A DNA stretch of 64,000 nt from Paragorgia papillata (Eukaryota > Cnidaria > Anthozoa > Scleralcyonacea > Coralliidae), in contig JAWNZC010000467.1 in NCBI GenBank assembly GCA_035771165.1, positions 589,001 to 653,000 of the forward strand. Direction: 5' to 3'. Position numbers and translations under genes: made by a program. Every line of letters begins with the position of its first letter. Position 1 is the first letter of the stretch. Positions 22,986-37,401 of this stretch are shown here, piece after piece. The notes below the pieces were generated by a model, which was not told where the DNA came from, searched no databases, and worked only from the letters and a program-made list of their open reading frames with translations.

Positions 22986-24104
22986 CAAGGGAGCACGCCA
23001 GACTGACCTGTGTTTCTTCTTCTTTGTTCGGAGTTCCTTCATTTATATTCAGCCATTTTGAATAATGCTGTATATATCATTAGCGTATCGCAGGCGCGGG
23101 TTACGGCGCCGAAGGAAACCCGAGGCCCGAACGTTTACGAGGCGGAGAAAGGAGGGAAGAGAAAAGCAGGGGAGTGAAACAACCGTCACGTGAAGGAGTA
23201 TTGACCAATGGCGATGCGTTATTTGGGTTTTGAAATCTAGCTATGCTCGTAGCCCTTGATCTGTCAACAATCAATTAGGTTGTTCACGCGAGGTAAGTTT
23301 AACAAACGTTTATAAGTTGCCAGCAGTTACAATTCATGACCCAACCGTCCCAGCGTTTCTGATATTCCTCAATTACTAGACTATTTAATAAAACATATAA
23401 ATCGCTGGCCAACAGCGAACCACTTGCAAAGACATAGTCAGAGAAAGAATATACTGTTCGAATGCTGTATTTAAATTACATCGTCCAAGTAAAGTTCGAA
23501 ATTCAAAGAACTTAAGAAACACGTCGTAAAATTGTAACATTATTTAATTTACTCACATATCAACTGAAATCCGCCTTCGATCTGACTGATAGTATTAGTT
23601 TGTTTATGTACTGCCGAAACATAGAACGTAGATGATATGTCTCACGTTTCGAGCGATTGGAGCCAAGGCCCTTTAATACAAAGTCAAAATGTTAGACATT
23701 ACGTTTCATGTTTCGGCAGTACACCAACCTTGCTATATTTCGACTTGCATTTCAACACTGCCCTCGCAGCAGGCTGCTTTTATTTCACTATTACATTTTG
23801 GATGGATAGTGACATCATACATGTATATCGACCATAATTAGCAATGTTCCTAGCAACGGAAATGTTCCTAGCAACGGTCAACCAGCATCATCTTACAAAA
23901 TCTCTGGAGTTTCACTCCCCTTCTATTTATCTTCCTTCCGACCGTTATTTAATTTTCGTAAAGCGCTCGGGTTTCCTTCGGCGCCGTAACCCGCGCCTGC
24001 GATACGCTAATGATATATACCGCATTATTCAAAATGGCTGAATATAAATGAAGGAACTCCGAACAAAGAGGAAGAAACACAGGTCAGTCTGGCGTGCTCC
24101 CTTG
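22986..24104. mobile_element. non-autonomous TIR transposon with 7-bp target duplication
   Basis: The left end CAAGGGAGCACGCCAG is the reverse complement of the right end, and similarity continues for about 140 bp (22986-23125 with 23967-24104). GTTAGCT flanks both sides exactly (22979-22985 and 24105-24111). The interior has no transposase. It contains a 'tttcggcagtacacc..ctatatttcga' block related to sequence at 55.57 and 59.25 kb. TIRs beginning CA with a 7-8-bp duplication suggest a hAT- or P-like superfamily. Confidence 0.85.
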
Positions 24105-24111
24105 GTTAGCT

Positions 24112-24845
24112 ATGAAGGTCTAATACAACAATCAAACTTCGAATATTGACATTATTAGGTATATCTCCAAGAAATATCGCATGAAAGAGAAATGTTGACG
24201 AATATTTTACGAATTATGTACATTAAAGTAATTAAATCGATCTAAATGACACTTTCGAAGTTTGAACACTATAGTTGGGAATATATTCTACCACTACAAC
24301 GCAAAATGAGCATTGTTGTACAAAGAGAACCTTCCCGGCAGAGCCTCCAAAGTTTGGTGTTCAAACTCGCTGGCCGAGGTTTATCAAATGCGCCATATTT
24401 TTCGACGAAACAGAAATATATTTGCCCAGCGGCTTTCCGCATAACCCTGGAAACCACAAGGAAAGTCAGGAAAGTTCGAAGTCTTTGCAAGTCTTTGCTG
24501 TTTAATAACTCCAGACTATGCGAAACAAAGAGAGTTATGGTCAGCGAAGTTTATAAACGAGATGAAAACGAGTCCCGAAGTATTATACACGGCGCCAAGT
24601 GAAGGAAATCTTTGCTCACTTTAATACATTTAATATACATCGCTGGATACAACTACAAGTTTTCAATCGACTTAAACATTCCGTGAAAGGCTCCATGATT
24701 TTGATTTTGTCAGAAATTTAAGCCGTGGAATTACCACAATTTCAAAGAACACGAGCCGTATCTGAAGGCCTTTTCTTCTTCTGATATTATATAAAAAGTG
24801 GAGCAGCTCAGCAGTCAGCAGCTGCCTCCTTGGATGAAAGTTGAT
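24112..24845. other. unassigned sequence before the satellite
   Basis: A 118-codon plus-strand frame at 24246-24602 has no recognisable domain and no clear splice or initiation context. I do not call it a gene. Confidence 0.4.
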
Positions 24846-24849
24846 CACC

Positions 24850-27800
24850 TTAATATAATTTTGAACTGATTTTGCCTCCTGACTACCATTATTCTGCTCT
24901 GTCAAGATGATTTTGAACTGATCTTGCCCCCTGACTACCATTATTCTGCTCTGGCAAGATGATCTGGAACTGATTTGGCCTCCTGACTACCATTATTATG
25001 CTCTGGCAAGATGATTCATACTGATTTGGCCTCCTGACTACCATTATGCTGCTCTGTCAAGATGATTTTGCTTCCTGACTACCATTATTCTGCTCTGGCA
25101 AGATGATTTTGAACTGATGTTGCCTCCTGACTACCATTATTCTGCTCTGGCAAGATGATTTTTAAATGATTTTGCCTCCTGACTACCATTATTCTGCTTT
25201 GGCAAAATGATTTTGAACTGATTTGGCCTCCTGACTACCATTATTCTGCTCTGGCAAGATGATTTTGAACTGATCTTGCCTCCTGACTACCATTATTCTG
25301 CTCTGGCAAGATGATTTTTAACTGATTTGGCCTCCTGACTACCATTATTCTGCCATGGCAAGATCATTATGAACTGATTTGGCCTCCTGACTACCATTAT
25401 TCTGCTCTGTCAAGATGATTTTCGACTGATTTTGCTTCCTGACTACCATTATTCTGCTCTGGCAAGATGATTTTGAACTGATGTTGCCTCCTGACTACCA
25501 TTATTCTGCTCTGGCAAGATGATTTTTAAATGATTTTGCCTTCTGACTACCATTATTCTGCTTTGGCACGATGATTTTGAACTGATTTGGCCTCCTGACT
25601 ACCATTATTCTGCTCTGGCAAGATGATTTTGAACTGATCTTGCCTCCTGACTACCATTATTCTGCTCTGGCAAGATGATTTTTAAATGATTTTGCCTTCT
25701 GACTACCATTATTCTGCTTTGGCAAGACGATTTTGAACTGATTTGGCCTCCTGACTGCCATTATTCTGCTCTGGCAAGATGATTTTGAACTGATCTTGCC
25801 TCCTGACTACCATTATTCTGCTCTGGCAAGATGATTTTTAACTGATTTGGCCTCCTGACTACCATTATTCTGCTTTGGCACGATGATTTTGAACTGATTT
25901 GGCCTCCTGACTACCATTATTCTGCTCTGGCAAGATGATTTTGAACTGATCTTGCCTCCTGACTACCATTATTCTGCCATGGCAAGATCATTATGAACTG
26001 ATTTGGCCTCCTGACTACCATTATTCTGCTCTGTCAAGATGATTTTCGACTGATTTTGCTTCCTGACTACCATTATTCTGCTCTGGCAAGATGATTTTGA
26101 ACTGATGTTGCCTCCTGACTACCATTATTCTGCTCTGGCAAGATGATTTTTAAATGATTTTGCCTTCTGACTACCATTATTCTGCTTTGGCAAGACGATT
26201 TTGAACTGATTTGGCCTCCTGACTGCCATTATTCTGCTTTGGCACGATGATTTTGAACTGATTTGGCCTCCTGACTACCATTATTCTGCTCTGGCAAGAT
26301 GATTTTGAACTGATCTTGCCTCCTGACTACCATTATTCTGCCATGGCAAGATCATTATGAACTGATTTGGCCTCCTGACTACCATTATTCTGCTCTGTCA
26401 AGATGATTTTCGACTGATTTTGCTTCCTGACTACCATTATTCTGCTCTGGCAAGATGATTTTGAACTGATGTTGCCTCCTGACTACCATTATTCTGCTCT
26501 GGCAAGATGATTTTTAAATGATTTTGCCTTCTGACTACCATTATTCTGCTTTGGCAAGACGATTTTGAACTGATTTGGCCTCCTGACTGCCATTATTCTG
26601 CTCTGGCAAGATGATTTTGAACTGATCTTGCCTCCTGACTACCATTATTCTGCTCTGGCAAGATGATTTTTAACTGATTTGGCCTCCTGACTACCATTAT
26701 TCTGCTTTGGCACGATGATTTTGAACTGATTTGGCCTCCTGACTACCATTATTCTGCTCTGGCAAGATGATTTTGAACTGATCTTGCCTCCTGACTACCA
26801 TTATTCTGCCATGGAAAGATCATTATGAACTGATTTGGCCTCCTGACTACCATTATTCTGCTCTGTGAAGATGATTTTCGACTGATTTTGCTTCCTGACT
26901 ACCATTATTCTGCTCTGGCAAGATGATTTTGAACTGATGTTGCCACCTGACTACCATTATTCTGCTCTGGCAAGATGATTTTTAAATGATTTTGCCTTCT
27001 GACTACCATTATTCTGCTTTGGCAACACGATTTTGAACTGATTTGGCCTCCTGACTGCCATTATTCTGCTCTGGCAAGATGATTTTGAACTGATCTTGCC
27101 TCCTGACTACCATTATTCTGCTCTGTCAAGATGATTTTGAACTGATCTTGCCTCCTGACTACCATTATTCTGCTCTGGCAAGATGATTTTTAACTGATTT
27201 GGCCTCCTGACTACCATTATTCTGCTCTGGCAAGATGATTTTGAACTGATTTGGCCTCCTGACTGCCATTATTCTGCTCTGGCAAGATGATTTTGAACTG
27301 ATCTTGCCTCCTGACTACCATTATTTTGCTCTGGCAAGATGATTTTTAACTGATTTGGCCTCCTGACTACCATTATTCTGCTCTGGCAAGATCATTATGA
27401 ACTTATTTGGCCTCCTGACTACCATTATTCTGCTCTGTCAAGATGATTTTGAACTGATTTGGCCTCCTGACTACCATTATTCTGCTCTGTCAAGATGATT
27501 TTGAACTGATCTTGCCTCCTGACTACCATTATTCTGCTCTGGCAAAATGATTCATACTGATTTGGCCTTCTGACTACCATTATTCTGCTCTGGCAAGATC
27601 ATTATGAACTGAATTGGCCTCCTGACTACCATTATTCTGCTCTGTCAAGATGATTTTGAACTGATTTGGCCTCCTGACTACCATTATTCTGCTCTGTCAA
27701 GATGATTTTGAACTGATCTTGCCTCCTGACTACCATTATTCTGCTCTGGCAAAATGATTCATACTGATTTGGCCTTCTGACTACCATTATTCTGCTCTGG

Positions 27801-30800
27801 CAAGATCATTATGAACTGAATTGGCCTCCTGACTACCATTATTCTGCTCCGTCAAGATGATTTTGAACTGATTTGGCCTCCTGACTACCATTATTCTGCT
27901 CTGTCAAGATGATTTTGAACTGATCTTGCCTCCTGACTACCATTATTCTGCTCTGGCAAAATGATTCATACTGATTTGGCCTTCTGACTACCATTATTCT
28001 GCTCTGGCAAGATCATTATGAACTGAATTGGCCTCCTGACTACCATTATTCTGCTCTGTCAAGATGATTTTGAACTGATTTGGCCTCCTGACTACCATTA
28101 TTCTGCTCTGTCAAGATGATTTTGAACTGATCTTGCCTCCTGACTACCATTATTCTGCTCTGGCAAAATGATTCATACTGATTTGGCCTCCTGACTACCA
28201 TTATTCTGCTCTGGCAAGATCATGATGAACTGATTTGGCCTCCTGACTACCATTATTCTGCTCTGTCAAGATGATTTTCGGCTGATTTGGCCTCCTGACT
28301 ACCATTATTCTGCTCTGGCAAGATGATTTTGCGTCTTGACTACCATTATTCTGCTCTGGCAAGATGATTTTGAACTGATTTTGCCTCCTGACTACCATTA
28401 TTCTGCTCTGGCAAGATGATTTTTAACTGATTTGGCCTCCTGACTACCATTATTCTGCTTGGCAAGTTGATTTTGAACTGATTTGGCCTTCTGACTACCA
28501 TTATTCTGCTCTGTCAAGATGATTTTCGACTGATTTTTCTTCGTGACTACCATTATTCTGCTCTGGCAAGATGATTTTGAACTGATGTTGCCTCCTGACT
28601 ACCATTATTCTGCTCTGGCAAGATGATTTTTAAATGATTTTGCCTTCTGACTACCATTATTCTGCTTTGGCAAGATGATTTTGAACTGATTTGGTCTCCT
28701 GACTGCCATTATTCTGCTCTGGCAAGATGATTTTGAACTGATCTTGCCTCCTGACTACCATTATTCTGCTCTGGCAAGATGATTTTTAACTGATTTGGCC
28801 TCCTGACTACCATTATTCTACTTTGGCACGATGATTTTGAACTGATTTGGCCTCCTGACTACCATTATTCTGCTCTGGCAAGATGATTTTGAACTGATCT
28901 TGCCTCCTGACTACCATTATTCTGCCATGGCAAGATCATTATGAACTGATTTGGCCTCCTGACTACCATTATTCTGCTCTGTCAAGATGATTTTCGACTG
29001 ATTTTGCTTCCTGACTACCATTATTCTGCTCTGGCAAGATGATTTTGAACTGATGTTGCCTCCTGACTACCATTATTCTGCTCTGGCAAGATGATTTTGA
29101 ACTGATCTTGCCTCCTGACTACCATTATTCTGCTCTGGCAAGATGATTTTTAACTGATTTGGCCTCCTGACTACCACTATTCTGCTTTGGCACGATAATT
29201 TTGAACTGATTTGGCCTCCTGACTACCATTATTCTGCTCTGGCAAGATGATTTTGAACTGATCTTGCCTCCTGACTACCATTATTCTGCCATGGCAAGAT
29301 CATTATGAACTGATTTGGCCTCCTGACTACCATTATTCTGCTCTGTCAAGATGATTTTCGACTGATTTTGCTTCCTGACTACCATTATTCTGCTCTGGCA
29401 AGATGATTTTGAACTGATGTTGCCTCCTGACTACCATTATTCTGCTCTGGCAAGATGATTTTTAAATGATTTTGCCTTCTGACTACCATTATTTTGCTCT
29501 GGCAAAATGATTCATACTGATTTGGCCTTCTGACTACCATTATTCTGCTCTGGCAAGATCATTATGAACTGAATTGGCCTCCTGACTACCATTATTCTGC
29601 TCTGTCAAGATGATTTTGAACTGATTTGGCCTCCTGACTACCATTATTCTGCTCTGTCAAGATGATTTTGAACTGATCTTGCCTCCTGACTACCATTATT
29701 CTGCTCTGGCAAAATGATTCATACTGATTTGGCCTCCTGACTACCATTATTCTGCTCTGGCAAGATCATGATGAACTGATTTGGCCTCCTGACTACCATT
29801 ATTCTGCTCTGTCAAGATGATTTTCGGCTGATTTGGCCTCCTGACTACCATTATTCTGCTCTGTCAAGATGATTTTCGACTGATTTTGCTTCCTGACTAC
29901 CATTATTCTGCTCTGGCAAGATGATTTTGAACTGATGTTGCCTCCTGACTACCATTATTCTGCTCTGGCAAGATGATTTTTAAATGATTTTGCCTTCTGA
30001 CTACCATTATTCTGCTTTGGCAAGACGATTTTGAACTGATTTGGCCTCCTGACTGCCATTATTCTGCTCTGGCAAGATGATTTTGAACTGATCTTGCCTC
30101 CTGACTACCATTATTCTGCTCTGTCAAGATGATTTTGAACTGATCTTGCCTCCTGACTACCATTATTCTGCTCTGGCAAGATGATTTTTAACTGATTTGG
30201 CCTCCTGACTACCATTATTCTGCTCTGGCAAGATGATTTTGAACTGATTTGGCCTCCTGACTACCATTATTCTGCTCTGGCAAGATGATTTTTAACTGAT
30301 TTGGCCTCCTGACTACCATTATTCTGCTCTGGCAAGATCATTATGAACTGATTTGGCCTCCTGACTACCATTATTCTGCTCTGTCAAGATGATTTTTAAC
30401 TGATTTGGCCTCCTGACTACCATTATTCTGCTCTGTCAAGATGATTTTGAACTGATCTTGCCTCCTGACTACCATTATTCTGCTCTGGCAAAATGATTCA
30501 TACTGATTTGGCCTCCTGACTACCATTATTCTGCTCTGGCGAGATCATTATGAACTGAATTGGCCTCCTGACTACCATTATTCTGCTCTGTCAAGATGAT
30601 TTTGAACTGATTTGGCCTCCTGACTACCATTATTCTGCTCTGTCAAGATGATTTTGAACTGATCTTGGCTCCTGACTACCATTATTCTGCTCTGGCAAAA
30701 TGATTCATACTGATTTGGCCTCCTGACTACCATTATTCTGCTGTGGCAAGATCATTATGAACTGATTTGGCCTCCTGACTACCATTATTCTGCTCTGTCA

Positions 30801-33800
30801 AGATGATTTTCGGCTGATTTGGCCTCCTGACTACCATTATTCTGCTCTGGCAAGGTGATTTTGCGTCTTGACTACCATTATTCTGCTCTGGCAAGATGAT
30901 TTTGAACTGATTTTGCCTCCTGACTACCATTATTCTGCTCTGGCAAGATGATTTTTAACTGATTTGGCCTCGTGACTACCATTATTCTGCTTTGGCAAGA
31001 TGATTTTGAACTGATTTGGCCTCCTGACTACCATTATTCTGCTTTGGCAAGATGATTTTGAACTGATTTGGTCTCCTGACTGCCATTATTCTGCTCTGGC
31101 AAGATGATTTTGAACTGATCTTGCCTCCTGACTACCATTATTCTGCTCTGGCAAGATGATTTTTAACTGATTTGGCCTCCTGACTACCATTATTCTGCTC
31201 TGTCAAGATGATTTTGAACTGATTTTGCCTCCTGACTACCATTATTCTGCTCTGGCAAGATGATTTTTAACTGATTTGGCCTCCTGACTACCATTATTCT
31301 GCTTGGCAAGATGATTTTGAACTGATTTGGCCTTCTGACTACCATTATTCTGCTCTGTCAAGATGATTTTCGACTGATTTTGCTTCGTGACTACCATTAT
31401 TCTGCTCTGGCAAGATGATTTTGAACTGATGTTGCCTCCTGACTACCATTATTCTGCTCTGGCAAGATGATTTTTAAATGATTTTGCCTTCTGACTACCA
31501 TTATTCTGCTTTGGCAAGATGATTTTGAACTGATTTGGTCTCCTGACTGCCATTATTCTGCTCTGGCAAGATGATTTTGAACTGATCTTGCCTCCTGACT
31601 ACCATTATTCTGCTCTGGCAAGATGATTTTTAACTGATTTGGCCTCCTGACTACCATTATTCTACTTTGGCACGATGATTTTGAACTGATTTGGCCTCCT
31701 GACTACCATTATTCTGCTCTGGCAAGATGATTTTGAACTGATCTTGCCTCCTGACTACCATTATTCTGCCATGGCAAGATCATTATGAACTGATTTGGCC
31801 TCCTGACTACCATTATTCTGCTCTGTCAAGATGATTTTCGACTGATTTTGCTTCCTGACTACCATTATTCTGCTCTGGCAAGATGATTTTGAACTGATGT
31901 TGCCTCCTGACTACCATTATTCTGCTCTGGCAAGATGATTTTGAACTGATCTTGCCTCCTGACTACCATTATTCTGCTCTGGCAAGATGATTTTTAACTG
32001 ATTTGGCCTCCTGACTACCACTATTCTGCTTTGGCACGATAATTTTGAACTGATTTGGCCTCCTGACTACCATTATTCTGCTCTGGCAAGATGATTTTGA
32101 ACTGATCTTGCCTCCTGACTACCATTATTCTGCCATGGCAAGATCATTATGAACTGATTTGGCCTCCTGACTACCATTATTCTGCTCTGTCAAGATGATT
32201 TTCGACTGATTTTGCTTCCTGACTACCATTATTCTGCTCTGGCAAGATGATTTTGAACTGATGTTGCCTCCTGACTACCATTATTCTGCTCTGGCAAGAT
32301 GATTTTTAAATGATTTTGCCTTCTGACTACCATTATTCTGCTTTGGCAAGACGATTTTGAACTGATTTGGCCTCCTGACTGCCATTATTCTGCTCTGGCA
32401 AGATGATTTTGAACTGATCTTGCCACCTGACTACCATTATTCTGCTCTGTCAAGATGATTTTGAACTGATCTTGCCTCCTGACTACCATTATTCTGCTCT
32501 GGCAAGATGATTTTTAACTGATTTGGCCTCCTGACTACCATTATTCTGCTCTGGCTAGATGATTTTGAACTGATTTGGCCTCCTGACTACCATTATTCTG
32601 CTCTGTCAAGATGATTTTGAACTGATTTGGCCTCGTGACTACCATTATTCTGCTCTGGCAAGATCATTATGAACTGATTTGGCTTCCTGACTACCATTAT
32701 TCTGCTCTGTCAAGATGATTTTTAACTGATTTGGCCTCCTGACTACCATTATTCTGCTCTGGCAAGATCATTATGAACTGATTTGGCCTCCTGACTACCA
32801 TTATTCTGCTCTGTCAAGATGATTTTCGACTGATTTGGCCTCCTGACTACCATTATTCTGCTCTGGCAAGATGATTTTGAATTGATTTTGCCTCCTGACT
32901 ACCATTATTCTGCTCTGGCAAGATGATTTTTAACTGATTTGGCCTCCTGACTACCATTATTCTGCTTTGGGAAGATGATTTTGAACTGATTTCGCCTCCA
33001 GACTACCATTATTCTGCTCTGTCAAGATGATTTTCGACCGATTTTGCTTCGTGACTACCATTATTCTGCTCTGGCAAGATGATTTTGAACTGATGTTGCC
33101 TCCTGACTACCATTATTCTGCTCTGGCAAGATGATTTTTAAATGATTTTGCCTTCTGACTACCATTATTCTGCTTTGGCATGATGATTTTGAACTGATTT
33201 GGTCTCCTGACTGCCATTATTCTGCTCTGGCAAGATGATTTTGAACTGATCTTGCCTCCTGACTACCATTATTCTGCTCTGGCAAGATGATTTTTAACTG
33301 ATTTGGCCTCCTGACTACCATTATTCTGCTCTGTCAAGATGATTTTAAACTGATTTGGTCTCGTGACTACCATTATTCTGCTCTGGCAAGATCATTATGA
33401 ACTGATTTGGCTTCCTGACTACCATTATTCTGCTCTGTCAAGATGATTTTTAACTGATTTGGCCTCCTGACTACCATTATTCTGCTCTGTCAAGATGATT
33501 TTTAACTGATTTGGCCTCCTGACTACCATTATTCTGCTCTGGCAAAATGATTCATACTGATTTGGCCTCCTGACTACCATTATTCTGCTCTGGCAAGATC
33601 ATTATGAACTGATTTGGCCTCCTGACTACCATTATTCTGCTCTGTCAAGATGATTTTCGACTGATTTGGCCTCCTGACTACCATTATTCTGCTCTGGCAA
33701 GATGATTTTGCCTCTTGACTATCATCATTCTGCTCTGGCAAGATGATTTTGAACTGATTTTGCCTCCTGACTACCATTATTCTGCTCTGGAAAGATGATT

Positions 33801-34565
33801 TTTAACTGATTTGGCCTCCTGACTACCATTATTCTGCTTTGGCAAGATGATTTTGAACTGATTTGGCCTCCTGACTACCATTATTCTGCTCTGGCAAGAT
33901 GATTTTGAACTGATTTGGCCTCCTGACTACCATTATTCTGCTCTGGCAAGATGATTTTGAACTGATTTGGCCTCCTGACTACCATTATTCTGCTCTGGCA
34001 AGATGATTTTGAACTGATTTTGCTTCCTGACTACCATTATTCTGCTCTGGCAAGATGATTTTGAACTGATGTTGCCTCCTGACTACCATTATTCTGCTCT
34101 GGCAAGATGATTTTGAACTGATTTTGCTTCCTGACTACCATTATTCTGCTCTGCCAAGATGATTTTGAACTGATTTTGCTTCTGACTACCATTATTCTGC
34201 TCTGGCAAGATGATTTTGGACTGATTTTGCCTCCTGACTACCATTATTCTGCTCTGGCAAGATGATTTTGAACTGATTTGGCCTCCTGACTACCATTATT
34301 CTGCTTTGGCAAGATGATTTTGAACTGATTTGGCCTCCTGACTACCATTATTCTGCTCTGGCAAGATGGTTTTTAACTGATTTGGCCTCCTGACTACCAT
34401 TATTCTGCTCTGGCAAGATGATTTTGAACTGATGTTGCCTCCTGACTACCATTATTCTGCTCTGGCAAGATGATTTTGAACTGATTTTGCTTCCTGGCTA
34501 CAAATTCTTCTGCTCTGCCAAGATAATTTTCAAATGATTTTGCCTCCTGCCTACCATTATTTATT
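24850..34565. repeat. 9.7-kb array of a 52-bp satellite (~185 units)
   Basis: The core gcctcctgactaccattatt is followed by ctgctctggcaagatgattt and a variable gaactgat..tt. The step is 52 bp throughout, with substitutions and occasional 1-bp deletions. Sets of diagnostic variants recur in order, so there is higher-order structure: the ccatggcaag variant pair at 28923/29287 returns at 31767/32131, a shift of 2844 bp. The final units (34480-34565) decay into unique DNA. Short minus-strand frames in it are by-products. Confidence 0.95.
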
Positions 34566-35800
34566 CAGGCTGAAGAAAATTATTTTGGATCGGTTGCCGC
34601 AGTCAGTGCTAATTCACCCTACTTTGCTGCTGAGCAATGGTTTACAAGTTTGCTTCTCTTGACATTTTTTCTTGGAAGTACAGCATCTGGCATTAGCCAT
34701 GAGTGTAAAATTCTATTAAATGGGCTACTTGGATAGGTTTAATGACTTTATGATGCAGAAATACATGTATATGTACATTAAGCTGTTATTACTCATGCCC
34801 AAACCATATTTTGAATCACCTGAATGGCTGAATACAGCTTTCTGCTCCTAAATTATTTTGTTATTATATATTGTAGACTGTTTGTGATACTGTACATACA
34901 CACTCACACAGCCCAAAAATAAACACAAAATGTTTACTTTATTTGGTTACTTCAATGTACACCATATTATTTTATATAAAACAGTTGGCACATGTATATG
35001 TTGAATTGTGATTCGTTCTTTTATGTTCCATGAGATTGCTTGGAGATGCACTGGATCATCATTGTCAAAAGGAATATTGCATTGTTACCTGAAGAAAAGC
35101 AGAAAATGTCAACAGTTTATTTAAAGCATTTAAGGCACTTGGGTAGTTAGTTTAAGCTATAATGTGTAATTAAACCATAGTCCTAATATATAAAAATATA
35201 ATATTAAGAATTGTTATCTAGAGTAAAAATAAATAATAAAAAAATTAATAAAAATTAAACCATGAGTAAATGCACAGCAATGGCAAGAACTTCAAAGTTG
35301 TCAAGATTTCCAGGTCTTTGGGCAATTAGATCAAATTTTACTGTGTATGTAACTATTAAAATCATGTATTACAGTAATGGTATTCACACTTTTAATATTA
35401 ATTTTAACGCAACTTAGATTTACTAGTAAATTGACATGTAGTTTTATGAATAGATGTTTGAAATGCTGCGTGGGGACATACCGTAAGTGTTTGTCTTCAC
35501 TGTTGTGCTTATGTTTAGATATGTTTAATACTCAAAAGTCAAACCAAAGTACACATAAATGTGTAGAGGCTCGATACAAACATAGACAAGTGAGACAACA
35601 GACAAATATACTTTACTAGCAACCAAATAAATATCGCTTACCTTGAAGAATTGACGACTTTCTTGATACCATTCGTCGTTTTCGGCTTTACTGTATAGTG
35701 AGAACGACGTTTACTAGTTCATCCACAGTTCATCTCGGAGCAAATGTTAAACTTTCTGCTCTATCACTCCTTGGGTACTTAATAGCAACGCCATTTTGTA
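34566..35800. other. mostly non-coding, weak exon candidates
   Basis: AT-rich. On the minus strand two short open stretches follow acceptor-like sites. One, ending at a gtaagc donor near 35645, reads 'KAENDEWYQESRQFFK'. The other, near 35343-35264, reads 'FDLIAQRPGNLDNFEVLAIA' and then a stop. Their phases do not join and no family is recognisable, so these are candidates only. Confidence 0.3.
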
Positions 35801-35859
35801 ATCGAAAAAAATGTCGCAAAGCGCTAAAGACAGCGACGCGGCCGCGCACTCGTTGCGGC

Positions 35860-36400
35860 GAAATTACTGGTCGAGAAAGAATTGGACAAGTTATACAAAT
35901 ATGGAATTGCCGGACATTCTGGAGTGATTTACAAAACACTTGGCTGGTAGAACACAGTGTGTACAAATTGGGTGCTCAAGGTCAAAACCCTAAAAGTAAA
36001 TTCTGGTGTTCCGCAAGACTCTGTATTAGGCCCTATCTTGTCATACTCTACATTAATGAATTACCTGAAATCCTTGCTCAACCCTCTATCATAAATGGTG
36101 GAAAACATCAAACTTACATCTTTATGCTGATGACCAACAACTGCACAAAAACTGCAATGTTTCTGAGCTGCATACTTTGTTGAGTCAAATAAAATCAGGA
36201 CTTGTAGCAATAAATTATTGGTTGGTAACAAACAAAGTAAACCTTGACATTGGCAAATACAATTTTTTTATAATTGAAACAAATAAACAAACAAGAATGG
36301 AGGAAAAGAGAAACTTTCAACTACAAAGAAGAATAAAAAAATCGAGTCGCTCTGGATTTGATCCTAGCCTTTCTAAACCACAAATCGGAACACTATAGCC
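35860..36400 (+). pseudogene. decayed LINE reverse-transcriptase fragment
   Basis: Split over three frames. It reads 'ELDKLYKYGIAGHSG', 'TKHLAGRTQCVQIG', 'NSGVPQDSVLGPIL' and 'LYADDQQLH', which are consecutive palm motifs of CR1/Jockey-type ORF2 including the catalytic YADD. Multiple frameshifts and stops make it a dead fragment. Confidence 0.8.
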
Positions 36401-37401
36401 CTTACCCTGCACAGACAAGCTCAGGAGAATCTAAGTGAAACTATTATAATATAAAATATTATGAGACCACTGGATCAGGGTCCTAAGGGTACACTGGGGG
36501 AGGGGGGAGTAGTAATGATGCTATACAGCAACCATCAAAGATGATACCGACTGTCTAGGGATTCTAAATGTGCCTAGATGACCGACAGTCCAGCTAGGTA
36601 GTACTATAGTGTTCCCACGGCTAGTACTCGTTTGTTGAACGGGTGCGACTTCCTTACGATATCACGAATTTAAAAGAGTACTTCAAAAACTTGTGAAATA
36701 TCGTTAATAAAATGACTTCATCCTGCTTTACATGCCTGCTTCTCCTCTGTTATGATACAAAGACACACATACTTTTGAAAAGGCGCGCATTTTTGCAACG
36801 TAAATACAGCAGCTTCAAGTATAGGCGGCGGTTCACGTGGGCTTATACATGGCACTGCCTCTAAAAAGAAACAACATTCAACTCGGTGCAAGTTAAAAGA
36901 AAATTTAATGTATGCTCTTACTACAATCAGTATACCGGGCAGTATATATGAAACTGCAATATACGGTATTTTTCAAAGGGTACAGTATATATCTGTATAA
37001 GGAACATTGCATGAAAGTTCGTCAATAATTATTTTGAGCGATATGACTCGAGTCATTACAAGTCCAACTACAAAAGTTACCACATACTATGTAATAACCT
37101 TTTTTTAAATAATTTTCCCATGTTTAATCTTAGGGTATTATTTCTTAAAGAAAACCAATCTAATGGTTTTTATGCACCTAAAACAGCGTATTACATATGC
37201 GCTTTTTGAAATTCATTCTACTTTATCCCGTACTGAGTGTTCTTATGAAGCAAAACTATTTCTAAAAATGAATAAGAAGAAATTCCATAAGATTTTCCAA
37301 ATATCACTTTAGATTTCGGAAAAAATGCGTATCCTGGCCGTGCGGGCTTTATCTTTTTCTCGATAATGTTGCAACTAGACTGAAGAGAAGGAATCTTCTG
37401 T
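36400..37401. other. 3' flank of the receptor gene
   Basis: Would contain the 3' untranslated region of the minus-strand receptor gene. I see no canonical AATAAA close to the stop. The remainder is unique AT-rich DNA with a g-rich run near 36495. Confidence 0.4.

Noticed and set aside
24850..34565. CRISPR-like regular repeats
   Set aside because: There are no unique spacers. Adjacent 52-bp units are contiguous and variants are shared, in a eukaryotic context.
35809..35925. Start of a new plus-strand gene (MSQSAKDSDAAAHSLRRN)
   Set aside because: The ATG is in CpG-richer DNA, but the sequence runs directly into degenerate LINE RT motifs in other frames; no exon boundary is evident.
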